Of a DNA stretch of 15,859 bases, positions 1 through 7,452 are shown piece after piece. The DNA comes from an uncultured Ignavibacteriales bacterium (GTDB lineage: Bacteria > Bacteroidota > Ignavibacteria > Ignavibacteriales > Ignavibacteriaceae), in NCBI GenBank assembly GCA_903915485.1, contig CAIWTC010000503.1, positions 1-15,859 on the forward strand, read 5' to 3'. The notes beneath the pieces are model-generated. The model had not been told where the DNA came from, ran no database searches, and saw only the letters and a program-made list of their open reading frames with translations. The translations under genes and the position numbers were made by a program. Numbering within the stretch: position 1 is the first letter of the stretch; each line of letters starts with the position of its first letter.

Positions 1-15
1 AAGAATTTTGAGTAA
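1..15 (+). CDS. possible last codons of an upstream gene (partial)
   Basis: Frame 1 reads K-N-F-E and then TAA at 13-15, only 3 nt before the next ATG. If real, it is the C-terminus of an upstream gene in the same operon, and its GAG would lie where a weak Shine-Dalgarno for the next gene belongs. Four codons cannot establish this; the other two frames also reach stops within a few codons. Confidence 0.2.
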   Translation, partial: KNFE

Positions 16-18
16 AAA

Positions 19-1158
19 ATGTTAGAAAATCGTAATATATTAGTTTTTGCAGACGATTGGGGCCGCTATCCGTCAACGATGCAACACATCGGGAAGGTTT
101 TGGCAGAGAAGAACCGAATTATTTGGGTTGGTTCGCTGGGGATTCGTAAACCTAAATTTAGTTTAGCAGATATTAAAAGAGTCTTTGAAAAAATCAGGAA
201 AATTATTTCCGGCGTAAATAAGACTGTGAGTGAGTTAGCTCCCGTTGAAGAGTTTTACCCTTTTGTTATTCCATATCATGACAGCAAAATTATTGACAAG
301 ATAAATGCTTGGCTGATCTCAAGATCTATCAACAGGAGGCTTGCGAAAGCATGCTTTGAGGATTACATAGTGTTTACTAGCTTCCCCGTTGTTGATGTAT
401 TTATTGATAAACTTGACTACAAATCACTTTATTATTTTTGTCTAGATGATTATTCTGAATTTGAAGGAGCCTTTGATTCTTTGTTAGATAAAGAAAATAA
501 AATATTATCTAAAGTTAATGCAGCGTTTTCAGTTGCAGATGTACTAGTAAAAAGCAGGATGCCGTTATCCGGGAACAGTTTTTTCCTTCCTCAAGGGGTA
601 AATGTCGAACATTTTCAGAGACAAAATATTAAGTCGAGTGAAGTCAAACCAAAATCAATCGGATATTTTGGAATGATAGGTGAATGGTTTGATATTGAAA
701 CAATTTTAGAAGCTGCGCGTACTTATCCTGATTATAAATTCGAAATTATTGGAAAAATGACGATAGAGGACACTCTGCTTCATACGGGAAAAAACATTAC
801 TGTTTCGGAACCAGTTCCCTATTCTGAGCTACCAGAGAAGGTCGCCCACTTTGATGTTGCCCTTATACCTTTTTTAATCAATGAACTAACAATTGCCGTT
901 AACCCATTAAAATTACTTGAATATTTTTCGATGGGAATGCCGGTAGTATCTAGTGCGATGCCCGAAGTCATAAAATTTAAGCCAAATGTATACATTGGAG
1001 AGACAAAGGAAGAGTTTGTTAAGCTTATTCAAAGGGCCATTGATGAAGATAGTGAACAAAAGAAATCTGAAAGACTTTTGATAGCAAAAAAATACTCATG
1101 GAATTCAATTGCGGAATATGTTTCAGGCAAAGTAATTGAAACAGAACAAAATTATTGA
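19..1158 (+). CDS. glycosyltransferase, GT-B fold, TuaH-like
   Basis: Predicted cytoplasmic or membrane-associated glycosyltransferase of 379 aa, acting in surface polysaccharide assembly; donor and acceptor cannot be read from sequence. The C-terminal half has the signature of this family: GYFGMIG starting at residue 215 (start of the nucleotide-sugar domain), then the donor-site block NPLKLLEYFSMGMPVVSS from residue 295, with the conserved Glu at 301. The motif LPQGVNVEHF before the second domain is typical of TuaH-like enzymes. The N-terminal half has no signal peptide or membrane segment. The ATG is preceded by GAG about 7 nt upstream, a weak ribosome site. It is followed 164 nt later by a Wzy-like polymerase on the same strand, which supports a glycan-cluster role. 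The glycosyltransferase assignment is firm; TuaH-like is from motif resemblance only. Confidence 0.88.
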   Translation: MLENRNILVFADDWGRYPSTMQHIGKVLAEKNRIIWVGSLGIRKPKFSLADIKRVFEKIRKIISGVNKTVSELAPVEEFYPFVIPYHDSKIIDKINAWLISRSINRRLAKACFEDYIVFTSFPVVDVFIDKLDYKSLYYFCLDDYSEFEGAFDSLLDKENKILSKVNAAFSVADVLVKSRMPLSGNSFFLPQGVNVEHFQRQNIKSSEVKPKSIGYFGMIGEWFDIETILEAARTYPDYKFEIIGKMTIEDTLLHTGKNITVSEPVPYSELPEKVAHFDVALIPFLINELTIAVNPLKLLEYFSMGMPVVSSAMPEVIKFKPNVYIGETKEEFVKLIQRAIDEDSEQKKSERLLIAKKYSWNSIAEYVSGKVIETEQNY

Positions 1159-1175
1159 TAATTGTAGAGATATAA

Positions 1176-1310
1176 ATGAATAGTGTGTGTGTTGTTGGTT
1201 ATGAATTAAATATGAGCAATTCTGAGGAGAATATATTATTGCGATTTTTCTTTAATCTCAACATAGGGATGTGTTGTGAGAAAAATCAATGTAAATTGAA
1301 TAATGAATAA
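1176..1310 (+). CDS. small Cys-rich ORF, 44 aa, doubtful
   Basis: An ATG-started 44-codon frame fills most of the gap between the glycosyltransferase and the polymerase. It begins MNSVCVVGYELNMSNSE and ends in a tail with three cysteines (four in total). GAGA lies about 7 nt before the ATG, a weak ribosome site. The product matches no family I recognise. It could be a real small protein, a leftover of a decayed glycan gene, or chance. Confidence 0.2.
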   Translation: MNSVCVVGYELNMSNSEENILLRFFFNLNIGMCCEKNQCKLNNE

Positions 1311-1322
1311 GAACAGCTAAAG

Positions 1323-2660
1323 ATGCAGATATCGTTATTCTTGTTTATTATTGGACTTCTCCTGGTTTTTGCAGGAAGGTTTGTGTTTCGACAGTGGACT
1401 AATCCGCTTAGCCTATACATTGTACCTTGGACTGTGGTTCTTGCAATGTATCATCTTAAGTTTATGGTTTATGATGATCTATGTAGCGAAGCATGGGCTG
1501 TAATAATTGTTAGCCTTATTTCTTTCATACTCGGGGTGGTATTGGTTTTCCCCATGAAAGAATTAAACATTAAAACTGAACGGAGCTCTACGAGTATGAT
1601 ATTCTTTGGATTTACAGATAATCAATTTAAATTCTTAATATTTTGCTTTGGGTTCCTTGGATTAATAGGCTCTCTTCAGCATTGGTCGGTATTGCTTAAA
1701 ATGTTCGGGGGGATACAAGAAGTTCTTCTCTCTGCAAATATAATTTATTCCATGCGTGTGCAAGGCAGTTTACCTGAAGTTCTTCCGTACTTATCATTTT
1801 TTTCATATGCAGGGATTCTGCTGGTGGGGGCAAGAATAGCCTTTCGCGGAAAATTCGGGTGGTTAGATACTCTGCCCATGATATCTTTATTATTGAAGGA
1901 AATGGCAAATTTTGGTCGGGAAGGTTTACTGCAAGGATTCTCTGAGCTGTTTATTGGATTTATTATTTGTCGGACCATTCTTCGTTATCAAAAAATCAAG
2001 AGTCAAAAGATAAATGTTAAGAATTTTTTATTAAGTTTTCTTTTACTCGCAACTCTTTTGGTTGGCAGTTCTACAGCAGTTAGGTTCTTTAGGGGTACCA
2101 CTGAGAACTTTAAGCAATCATCGCGTGAATTAGGTTTAATGAAAAGTAACATTATTCTAACTCCATCAATATATTTATATGCAAGTGGGCATGTAGGCGT
2201 CCTCAGCAAGTATTTATATTTGAATAATGAAAACGCCTCATTTGGGGAAAATACTTTTTTACCAATTTATCATTTATTAACTAAGTTTCAAGTCGTAGAT
2301 AAATCAGGGTTCTATCAAAAACCATATTATATCCCAATTTGGATAAACACAGGGACATACTTGAGAGAGGTTCATGCTGATTTTGGAAGTTTGGGGGTGT
2401 TGCTAGTTCCATTCCTGCTTGGTTTCTTTTCAACATATTATTGGTTTAAAATTCAACATAATGGCTCTGCATATCAATTTGTTATTTTGGCGGGGTTGCT
2501 AAATATTTGCGTCATGTCATTTTTGATGATGATAACACGCGGAGCAAATTTTGCTCTTTCGCATATTCTGCTGCTTATTTCTTTTTGGTTACTAAGAATT
2601 TTGCCTAAAATAACAAATCACATCAAAAGTAAGTTGATTAATGGTCAAATTGTAGACTGA
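1323..2660 (+). CDS. oligosaccharide repeat unit polymerase, Wzy-like
   Basis: Multi-pass inner-membrane protein of 445 aa predicted to polymerise lipid-linked oligosaccharide repeat units on the periplasmic face. About ten hydrophobic segments are visible, for example near residues 2-19, 31-50, 57-76, 103-120, 152-172, 204-218, 236-252, 355-372, 383-402 and 408-425. The stretch TNPLSLYIVPWTVVLAMY near residues 26-43 resembles the NPLxLY..W start of this polymerase family. A large hydrophilic loop (about 255-350), the usual site of the periplasmic catalytic loop in Wzy proteins, separates the two membrane blocks. Wzy proteins are poorly conserved, so the call rests on topology, the N-terminal motif and the neighbouring glycosyltransferase. 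A ligase of the WaaL type is the main alternative. The ribosome site is weak. Confidence 0.75.
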   Translation: MQISLFLFIIGLLLVFAGRFVFRQWTNPLSLYIVPWTVVLAMYHLKFMVYDDLCSEAWAVIIVSLISFILGVVLVFPMKELNIKTERSSTSMIFFGFTDNQFKFLIFCFGFLGLIGSLQHWSVLLKMFGGIQEVLLSANIIYSMRVQGSLPEVLPYLSFFSYAGILLVGARIAFRGKFGWLDTLPMISLLLKEMANFGREGLLQGFSELFIGFIICRTILRYQKIKSQKINVKNFLLSFLLLATLLVGSSTAVRFFRGTTENFKQSSRELGLMKSNIILTPSIYLYASGHVGVLSKYLYLNNENASFGENTFLPIYHLLTKFQVVDKSGFYQKPYYIPIWINTGTYLREVHADFGSLGVLLVPFLLGFFSTYYWFKIQHNGSAYQFVILAGLLNICVMSFLMMITRGANFALSHILLLISFWLLRILPKITNHIKSKLINGQIVD

Positions 2661-2726
2661 AATGTATTGTTCTAATATGGGCGGGAAATTTCTGCTAGTA
2701 TTCCAATTGAAAAGAGGTTTAGAAGT

Positions 2727-2746
2727 AGCCGATAATCCAGACGGCT
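2727..2746 (+). terminator. weak hairpin between convergent genes, possible terminator
   Basis: AGCCG (2727-2731) pairs with CGGCT (2742-2746) around a 10-nt loop, followed by the T-rich stretch TTCTTGTCTTC. It lies 67 nt after the polymerase stop, in the gap between convergent genes, where a terminator is expected. The five-pair stem and interrupted T run make it weak. The rest of this 219-bp gap shows only AT-rich sequence and a short tandem repeat. Confidence 0.25.
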
Positions 2747-2879
2747 TTCTTGTCTTCTGCTGGGATAACCGAAAACATTTTTGAACAGATTTTGAACAAA
2801 TTCAATATTTTTATTGTGTAACTATTTATTTTAAGTCGAAAAACGGAATACCTTAAGTTAATTATGTAGTCTATTGAAT

Positions 2880-3989
2880 CTACTTTATCAACTCAGTGAC
2901 AGACTCAAACACTTTTTTAGGGAAAATATAATCAATACATTTATAGTCAGGATTGATGCAGGTCGGCCTGAAATAGCAAGTACACTTCTTCTCCGGTTCT
3001 ACAATTACACCCTTGCCATAAAGCTCAAATTCATTTTTATTAAAGATGTTATTCAAGAGGACTAAAGGTTTCTTGAGTCCAATCGCAATATGCATTCCCA
3101 TGGTGACTGCGGACACAACAATATCTGTTTCATTCATCAATCCGATAAATTTCTTTAACGACATTGCCCCAAAATATTTAACTTCGGTTTTTTGTTGTAA
3201 TGAAGTATTTTTTTCATGCTCTTCGGGACCGCCTAAAAGTACAACTTCATAGTTGGCGTTTTTGAGCAACTCAATCAATTCAAGCCAACTATCAATGGGC
3301 CATAAGCGGGAAGTCCATCTGCCGCCGCATCCCGTATTAAGTCCAACAACTGTTTTTGACTTGTCAATATCAAAACCTGAACCCGGTTCGTGCTTGGGGA
3401 GTAAATATTCTTCATTGTTGAACTTAAATCCGCAGATTTCGAATAGCTCTTGCAGGTAACTCTTAGTGTTGGCAATGCTGATATCATCAAAAATACCGGT
3501 AATATATTTTGGTGTTGCTAATTCATTAACCGGGAATGGGTTGTTGTTGACTAAAGTATATCCGAATATTTCCGCAGCATTGTCTTTTTCTTTAGCCAGT
3601 GCGCAGGCATAAAGGTCTTTATCTAAGTTAATTATTACATCATAGTTAGAATTTCTGATAACTGAAACTGATTTATCATCATAGTTTAGAATTAGATTCG
3701 CACCATTTTCGGTGTCGCTTACAAGCGGAACTAATTCAGGTGAATGAGTCAACCAGGTTATGTGGGCGTTTAAGTATTTTTTCCTGAGTGGATAAAGTAA
3801 TGGTGTAGTTCTGATTACATCTCCGGCGGCACCAAGCTTGATAATTAATATTCTTTTGCCTGAAGGTAAATAATATTTGCAGGCACTGCCGTTTTGTTCT
3901 GTGCAGTGTACGCCGTGATTTTTATTCGGTTTACAGGGGATATAACCAAGAAAATGTAAACAATCTGTTTTTACACTCTTAATATCCAT
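2880..3989 (-). CDS. glycosyltransferase family 9 (ADP-heptose:LPS heptosyltransferase-like), Cys-rich
   Basis: Predicted GT-B enzyme of 369 aa related to the LPS heptosyltransferases, transferring a sugar to lipopolysaccharide core or a similar acceptor. The first domain starts with ILIIKLGAAGDVIRTTPLL (residues 47-65), the GT9 signature with Gly56-Asp57. The second carries NTGCGGRW and VTMGMHIAIGL, the family's donor-binding blocks. A conserved C-terminal cluster, C336-x-C338-x5-C344-x6-C351, resembles the tail of many heptosyltransferases. Ahead of the Rossmann domain is a 40-residue extension with four more cysteines (C10, C19, C29, C37), as in a GT9 subgroup. The start ATG has AAGGCG about 10 nt upstream. 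The gene is convergent with the polymerase and co-directional with the GT-C gene, 237 bp away. Substrate is not known. Confidence 0.87.
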   Translation of the reverse strand: MDIKSVKTDCLHFLGYIPCKPNKNHGVHCTEQNGSACKYYLPSGKRILIIKLGAAGDVIRTTPLLYPLRKKYLNAHITWLTHSPELVPLVSDTENGANLILNYDDKSVSVIRNSNYDVIINLDKDLYACALAKEKDNAAEIFGYTLVNNNPFPVNELATPKYITGIFDDISIANTKSYLQELFEICGFKFNNEEYLLPKHEPGSGFDIDKSKTVVGLNTGCGGRWTSRLWPIDSWLELIELLKNANYEVVLLGGPEEHEKNTSLQQKTEVKYFGAMSLKKFIGLMNETDIVVSAVTMGMHIAIGLKKPLVLLNNIFNKNEFELYGKGVIVEPEKKCTCYFRPTCINPDYKCIDYIFPKKVFESVTELIK

Positions 3990-4226
3990 ATAGTATGTCG
4001 CCTTAAGTTATCAATTATATTATGGTTACAAGGGAGAATCATTCCAATAAATAGGACTTGATAGCAAATAAACGCTGGAGCAATTAATTCAAGATATTTG
4101 AATGCTATTTATTTTGGAAAATATTTTCAAAAATTCATCAGACAATTTGCAATATTCCTGAATTATACACAAATAGTTTTGAAGGCAGTGAGTATAACCC
4201 GAAAAATTTTGCAACGCTAATGTTGT

Positions 4227-5669
4227 TTACCAGGTTAGTTTATAAATCGCCAAATGTGATGGAGGTGCATTAGCATTAAAATCGCGTGCTAGTTTGAAAT
4301 TCCCAAAAGTATATATTATTTTATTTTCTGCTTTGCATTTAGTGCCGAGTACGGAAGACAAGTTAAGGGTATCGCTGATTAGGTAATCAGGGCGGACTTG
4401 TTCAAAGTACTTTGGAACTTCATTGCTCCGGATAAATGGAAGGATGTCGGGATTTACTATTCCTTGAGGGTCAATTATCGTTCTGTCAGTCTGAAATGCA
4501 ATTTTGCCTATTCTACCTCTAACTATTTTATCGCTCATGCTTGTATTGGCAATCACCCATTCAATGATTTGGTCTTCGACACGCTCAGCACTTTCGAAAC
4601 TCTTTCTTGATAACTCGCTGCTGTATTTGGCAGTGGCAAGAAATTGAAGAGATAAAATTATAATTAGGATATACTGTGCTTTTTGCGAATCAATAGCAAT
4701 AACCATAGAATAAAAACAATACAGCATAAATGGAAAAACGATGCAGTAATAACGAGCATAGACAAATTCGCGGTTAATTACGAGAGCATAGAATAATACA
4801 AAAATAACCGGGATCAATAAAAAAGTGAAGAAATCATCAGGTAATTTGCGTTTGCTTTTTACAATGAATATTGTGGCGACAAATAAAACTAATATCAGGG
4901 CAATATAATTCCCGCCGAATATTTTTGCGCTGTCAATAATGTGCATGAAGAAGCGTGTGCCTAATGTAAAGGTCCCGCCCTTCGCTGAAAATGTAGACGG
5001 CAGCATTGACCCGAAATAATTGTAAGCAAATACTGTCCAGGGAATTATAATAACTGCAAAAACAGCAATATTTAGTAATAAATCTTTTTTCGAAAAGCGT
5101 TTTACTAAGGCAAGGTAAATAAGTAGAAAAACAAAGAGAATAATACTTTCCGGTCTAACAAGAAAGAAAATTCCTGCAGGTATTGAAACGCGATAATAAG
5201 AATAAAAATCATCCTCTTTAAGAATCATCAATTGAAGTATCATCATTGAAGCAAGGAAGAAAGATAAACTTGCCTCCATCCCAAGGTTGGAATGTTTTAA
5301 TAAATTTGGTTCTAGCATAATGGGTATGATTGCCCAAAAAGGAACAATCTTAAAAAGTCTCTTTAAGATGTAGTACCAGACAAAAATTGAGGCCATTGAC
5401 ATGAGCATCGAAAGCACTCGCGGCACTTGTGTTAAATCTTTTATGAAGTAGTTGTAGGCAGTAATAAGTCCAAGCCACACAGGGCTTGTAAAGCCATAGG
5501 TGCGCTGACCCGCGTTGAAGGCGAGTTCACCGTTGGCTAGTATGTTCTTTGCATACTGCAAATATATGTATGTATCGTCCCCAAGTTGATAGAATCCATA
5601 GAAAATCAAACTTAGGACAAAAAATACTATAGATGCAATAGATGGAATAAAGAGTTTATTGTTTTTCAA
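4227..5669 (-). CDS. GT-C membrane glycosyltransferase, family 39-like
   Basis: Integral-membrane glycosyltransferase of 480 aa, expected to use a polyprenyl-phosphate-linked sugar outside the inner membrane. The first hydrophobic segment (residues 8-27) is followed at once by GDDTYIYLQYAKNI, whose Asp31-Asp32 pair fits the catalytic acidic motif of the first periplasmic loop in GT-C enzymes; the next block, FNAGQRTYGFTSPVWLG, is also typical. About ten or more further membrane segments occupy the rest up to about residue 350, followed by a soluble C-terminal domain. The start codon is TTG: AGGA lies 7 nt upstream, and the next in-frame Met comes only after the catalytic motif, so TTG is needed. 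Acceptor (lipid A, glycan or protein) is not known. Confidence 0.8.
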   Translation of the reverse strand: MKNNKLFIPSIASIVFFVLSLIFYGFYQLGDDTYIYLQYAKNILANGELAFNAGQRTYGFTSPVWLGLITAYNYFIKDLTQVPRVLSMLMSMASIFVWYYILKRLFKIVPFWAIIPIMLEPNLLKHSNLGMEASLSFFLASMMILQLMILKEDDFYSYYRVSIPAGIFFLVRPESIILFVFLLIYLALVKRFSKKDLLLNIAVFAVIIIPWTVFAYNYFGSMLPSTFSAKGGTFTLGTRFFMHIIDSAKIFGGNYIALILVLFVATIFIVKSKRKLPDDFFTFLLIPVIFVLFYALVINREFVYARYYCIVFPFMLYCFYSMVIAIDSQKAQYILIIILSLQFLATAKYSSELSRKSFESAERVEDQIIEWVIANTSMSDKIVRGRIGKIAFQTDRTIIDPQGIVNPDILPFIRSNEVPKYFEQVRPDYLISDTLNLSSVLGTKCKAENKIIYTFGNFKLARDFNANAPPSHLAIYKLTW

Positions 5670-5676
5670 TATTAAG

Positions 5677-5680
5677 TCCT
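5677..5680 (-). promoter_or_regulatory. Shine-Dalgarno deciding the TTG start of the GT-C gene
   Basis: On the minus strand AGGA is followed by 7 nt and then the TTG at 5669-5667. This spacing supports initiation at TTG. Confidence 0.6.
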
Positions 5681-5810
5681 GAAAAGCTCATACTGAATTT
5701 AACAATAATATATGAATGAAGTAAGAAAAAAATGAATGGTGTTTTGTCTGCAAGAAATTCTATGTTGAGTAGGGCTTTTCGCTTTGGAAGTTCGGGATTA
5801 CTTTTAAAAT

Positions 5811-5838
5811 AAAAAAAGGCTGTCTATAAAGACAGCCT
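5811..5838 (-). terminator. Rho-independent terminator of the RRM gene
   Basis: Read on the minus strand, AGGCTGTC pairs perfectly with GACAGCCT (8 bp, 6-nt loop) and runs into a series of T (5817-5811). It begins 26 nt after the RRM gene's stop codon and should isolate that gene from the GT-C gene downstream. Confidence 0.9.
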
Positions 5839-5864
5839 GCTTAGAATCTAAAACTCGAAATAAA

Positions 5865-6113
5865 CTATTTCGCCATAGCTTCTTTAACGGTAATCTTTCG
5901 TCCTTCTAACTCCGATTCGTTTAATCCTTGAATTGCTTTTTCAGCATCTGCTTCGTTTTCAAATTCAACGAAACCAAATCCACGAGAACGACCGCTTTCA
6001 CGATCTTTGACTACCTTTGCAGATACAACTGCACCGAAAGGTTCAAAAATACCCTTTAGGGAATTGTCATCGAGCTTCCATGGAAGACTACCGACGAAAA
6101 GTTTTTTAACCAC
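5865..6113 (-). CDS. RRM-type RNA-binding protein, 82 aa
   Basis: Single-domain RNA recognition motif protein, a family of small cytoplasmic RNA binders in bacteria that is often cold-induced in cyanobacteria. Numbered from the GTG start, RNP2 is LFVGSL (residues 5-10) and RNP1 is RGFGFVEF (44-51), with the three aromatic RNA-contact positions F6, F46 and F48 present. The domain fills nearly the whole protein, with only a short tail ending MAK. I chose GTG at 6113: GAGG at 6123-6120 sits 6 nt before it, and the resulting N-terminus MVKKLFVGSLPW fits the family. A TTG at 6125 would add four residues but would place the ribosome site inside the gene. It stands alone between a structured leader and its own terminator. 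Confidence 0.93.
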   Translation of the reverse strand: MVKKLFVGSLPWKLDDNSLKGIFEPFGAVVSAKVVKDRESGRSRGFGFVEFENEADAEKAIQGLNESELEGRKITVKEAMAK

Positions 6114-6119
6114 TAATAA

Positions 6120-6123
6120 CCTC
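6120..6123 (-). promoter_or_regulatory. Shine-Dalgarno deciding the GTG start of the RRM gene
   Basis: GAGG on the minus strand, then six bases (TTATTA), then GTG at 6113-6111. This is a standard spacing and favours GTG over the TTG at 6125, which overlaps the GAGG itself. Confidence 0.65.
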
Positions 6124-6145
6124 AACTAGTTTAAATAAATAGAAA

Positions 6146-6159
6146 GAGCACTATTGCTC
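6146..6159 (-). promoter_or_regulatory. small hairpin in the RRM gene leader
   Basis: GAGCA and TGCTC form a perfect 5-bp stem with a 4-nt loop, 32 nt upstream of the GTG start and just before a T-rich stretch on the minus strand. It may be part of a leader that controls the RRM gene. The structure is short and could be chance. Confidence 0.3.
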
Positions 6160-6240
6160 ACTCTAATTTAATTATAATTTTTGAATAATCAATATAAATT
6201 TTCTTAAGTAATGTAAAGGAAATTTTCCCACCGGGAGAGC

Positions 6241-6264
6241 AAAGGAGGGGTGATTTATCCACCC
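6241..6264 (+). other. orphan AAAGGAGG and hairpin in the RRM/asparaginase intergenic region
   Basis: AAAGGAGG (6241-6248) is a perfect match to the usual ribosome-binding core, yet no plausible start codon or ORF follows: the GTG at 6250 is too close and opens only a 7-codon frame. GGGTG (6248-6252) can pair with CACCC (6260-6264). Read on the minus strand, the same bases give CCTCCTTT, an anti-Shine-Dalgarno-like string upstream of the RRM gene. A weaker 5-bp hairpin (6287-6303) follows on the right. Function is not known. Confidence 0.3.
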
Positions 6265-6331
6265 TTAGCCTAAAAAGTTCGTTTTTATGCTAAAATAAAG
6301 CATTTTTAAATCTTTTTTGAGAAATAGCAGG

Positions 6332-6364
6332 AATTTCACCAACTTACGGGTGAAATTTATTTTT
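6332..6364 (+). terminator. hairpin with T run just before the asparaginase gene (attenuator or terminator)
   Basis: AATTTCACC (6332-6340) pairs perfectly with GGTGAAATT (6349-6357) over an 8-nt loop, followed by TATTTTT to 6364. It ends 17 nt before the asparaginase ATG. On the plus strand this has the form of an intrinsic terminator, though its stem is only moderately GC-rich. Placed in the leader of the next gene, it could be an attenuator or a block to upstream transcription. Confidence 0.4.
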
Positions 6365-6381
6365 AGAATTTAAAAGCTAAT

Positions 6382-7356
6382 ATGAAAAAAATACTTATAA
6401 TTTTTACCGGCGGGACATTTTCGATGAAAATTGACTCGAATTCAGGCTCGGCGGTTCCTCACTTTTCAGGTGTAGAATTGCTTGAGTTAATTCCGCAGGC
6501 ATCGAGCTTAGCCGAAATAGATGTGTTCGATTTTGGAAAATATCCCGGACCACACATGACTCCCGAGTTGATGCTGGATTTATCAGTTAAGATAAAAAAG
6601 TATTTAGCAGAGAAGAAGTATGATGGGATAATAATTACTCATGGTACTGATACTCTTGAAGAGACTGCATATTTCCTGGATTTAGTGCTTGATACAGAAC
6701 TACCGATAGTACTCACCGGTTCAATGAAAAACAGCAGCGAAAAGGATTGGGATGGGCCGCGTAATTTATTGGACTCGCTTTATATCTGTCTAAACTCAAA
6801 CAGTATGGGGGTAGGAGTTCTAGTTTGCTTGAATGGCGAGATAAATGCAGCGAGTGAAGTAACAAAAACGCATACAGATAACATAGAGACATTTCATAGT
6901 TTGGATTTTGGTGCACTAGGTTTTGTTGACCGCGGCAAAGTTATTTTCAACCGGTTGCCAAAGAAACTAGATAAAATACTAACCGAAAAAATAAATCCGA
7001 ATGTTGACTTGATTAAGTGTTATGCAGGAATGAATGAAAAGTTTTTTCTTTATGCAATTGAAAGTGGTGCTGAAGGAATTATTGTAGAGGCGATGGGGGT
7101 TGGAAATGTTCCTCCTGCAGCGTTTAACGGAATAAAAGCAGTGGCGGAGAAGAATATTCCAATCGTACTTGTCTCCAGATGTCCGGCGGGTGAAACGCTT
7201 GATATTTATGGTTATCCAGGTGCAGGGAAGTGGCTGCATCAGTTGGGGGTAGTGTTTGCCGATTATCTGAATGGTCAAAAAGCCAGAATAAAGCTAATTT
7301 TAGCTTTAGGAAAGACAACGAACTTGAAAGAGATAAAGGAAATGTTCGAAAGTTAG
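6382..7356 (+). CDS. L-asparaginase (asparaginase/glutaminase family)
   Basis: Hydrolyses L-asparagine to aspartate and ammonia; 324 aa, the normal length for the family. The catalytic residues are all visible: FTGGT with the nucleophile Thr12, the second triad in ITHGTDTLEET with Thr89, Asp90, and Lys162 in SEVTKTHTDNIETF. These happen to have the same numbers as in E. coli AnsB. TGSMKNSSEKDWDGPRNLL matches the conserved TGSMxP...DGPxNL block, with Lys in place of the usual Arg. There is no signal peptide, so it is probably a cytoplasmic (type I-like) enzyme; glutaminase activity cannot be excluded. The ribosome site is weak. Its leader holds a terminator-like hairpin. Neighbours give no pathway link, so a general housekeeping role is likely. 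Confidence 0.93.
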   Translation: MKKILIIFTGGTFSMKIDSNSGSAVPHFSGVELLELIPQASSLAEIDVFDFGKYPGPHMTPELMLDLSVKIKKYLAEKKYDGIIITHGTDTLEETAYFLDLVLDTELPIVLTGSMKNSSEKDWDGPRNLLDSLYICLNSNSMGVGVLVCLNGEINAASEVTKTHTDNIETFHSLDFGALGFVDRGKVIFNRLPKKLDKILTEKINPNVDLIKCYAGMNEKFFLYAIESGAEGIIVEAMGVGNVPPAAFNGIKAVAEKNIPIVLVSRCPAGETLDIYGYPGAGKWLHQLGVVFADYLNGQKARIKLILALGKTTNLKEIKEMFES

Positions 7357-7425
7357 CCTTAAATTAAGTTCGGAAGATATGGCCTTTAGATTTGGTAAAC
7401 CCCAAGAATATAATTAATTTTAAGG
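7357..7425 (+). repeat. long-range inverted repeat between asparaginase and TPR genes
   Basis: CCTTAAATTAA (7357-7367), directly after the asparaginase stop, is complementary to TTAATTTTAAGG (7414-7425) apart from one bulged T. The 46-nt spacer includes a small TTGG/CCAA hairpin. As RNA it could close a leader structure 27 nt before the TPR gene's ATG. The stem is AT-rich and could be fortuitous. Confidence 0.3.
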
Positions 7426-7452
7426 TCTGAAATTTTAAATTATGGAGTCCTC

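Noticed and set aside
2779..2798. Tandem TTTTGAACA, two copies 11 bp apart
   Set aside because: Only two short AT-rich copies in an AT-rich gap; no sign of a larger array or a binding-site family.
4117..4128. Perfect 12-bp palindrome GAAAATATTTTC upstream of the GT9 gene
   Set aside because: Made only of AT-rich bases apart from the ends and not repeated elsewhere that I could see; too likely by chance to call an operator.
6979..7278. Minus-strand open frame of 99 codons
   Set aside because: Opposite the asparaginase gene, whose catalytic motifs are intact; low-complexity composition and no motif.
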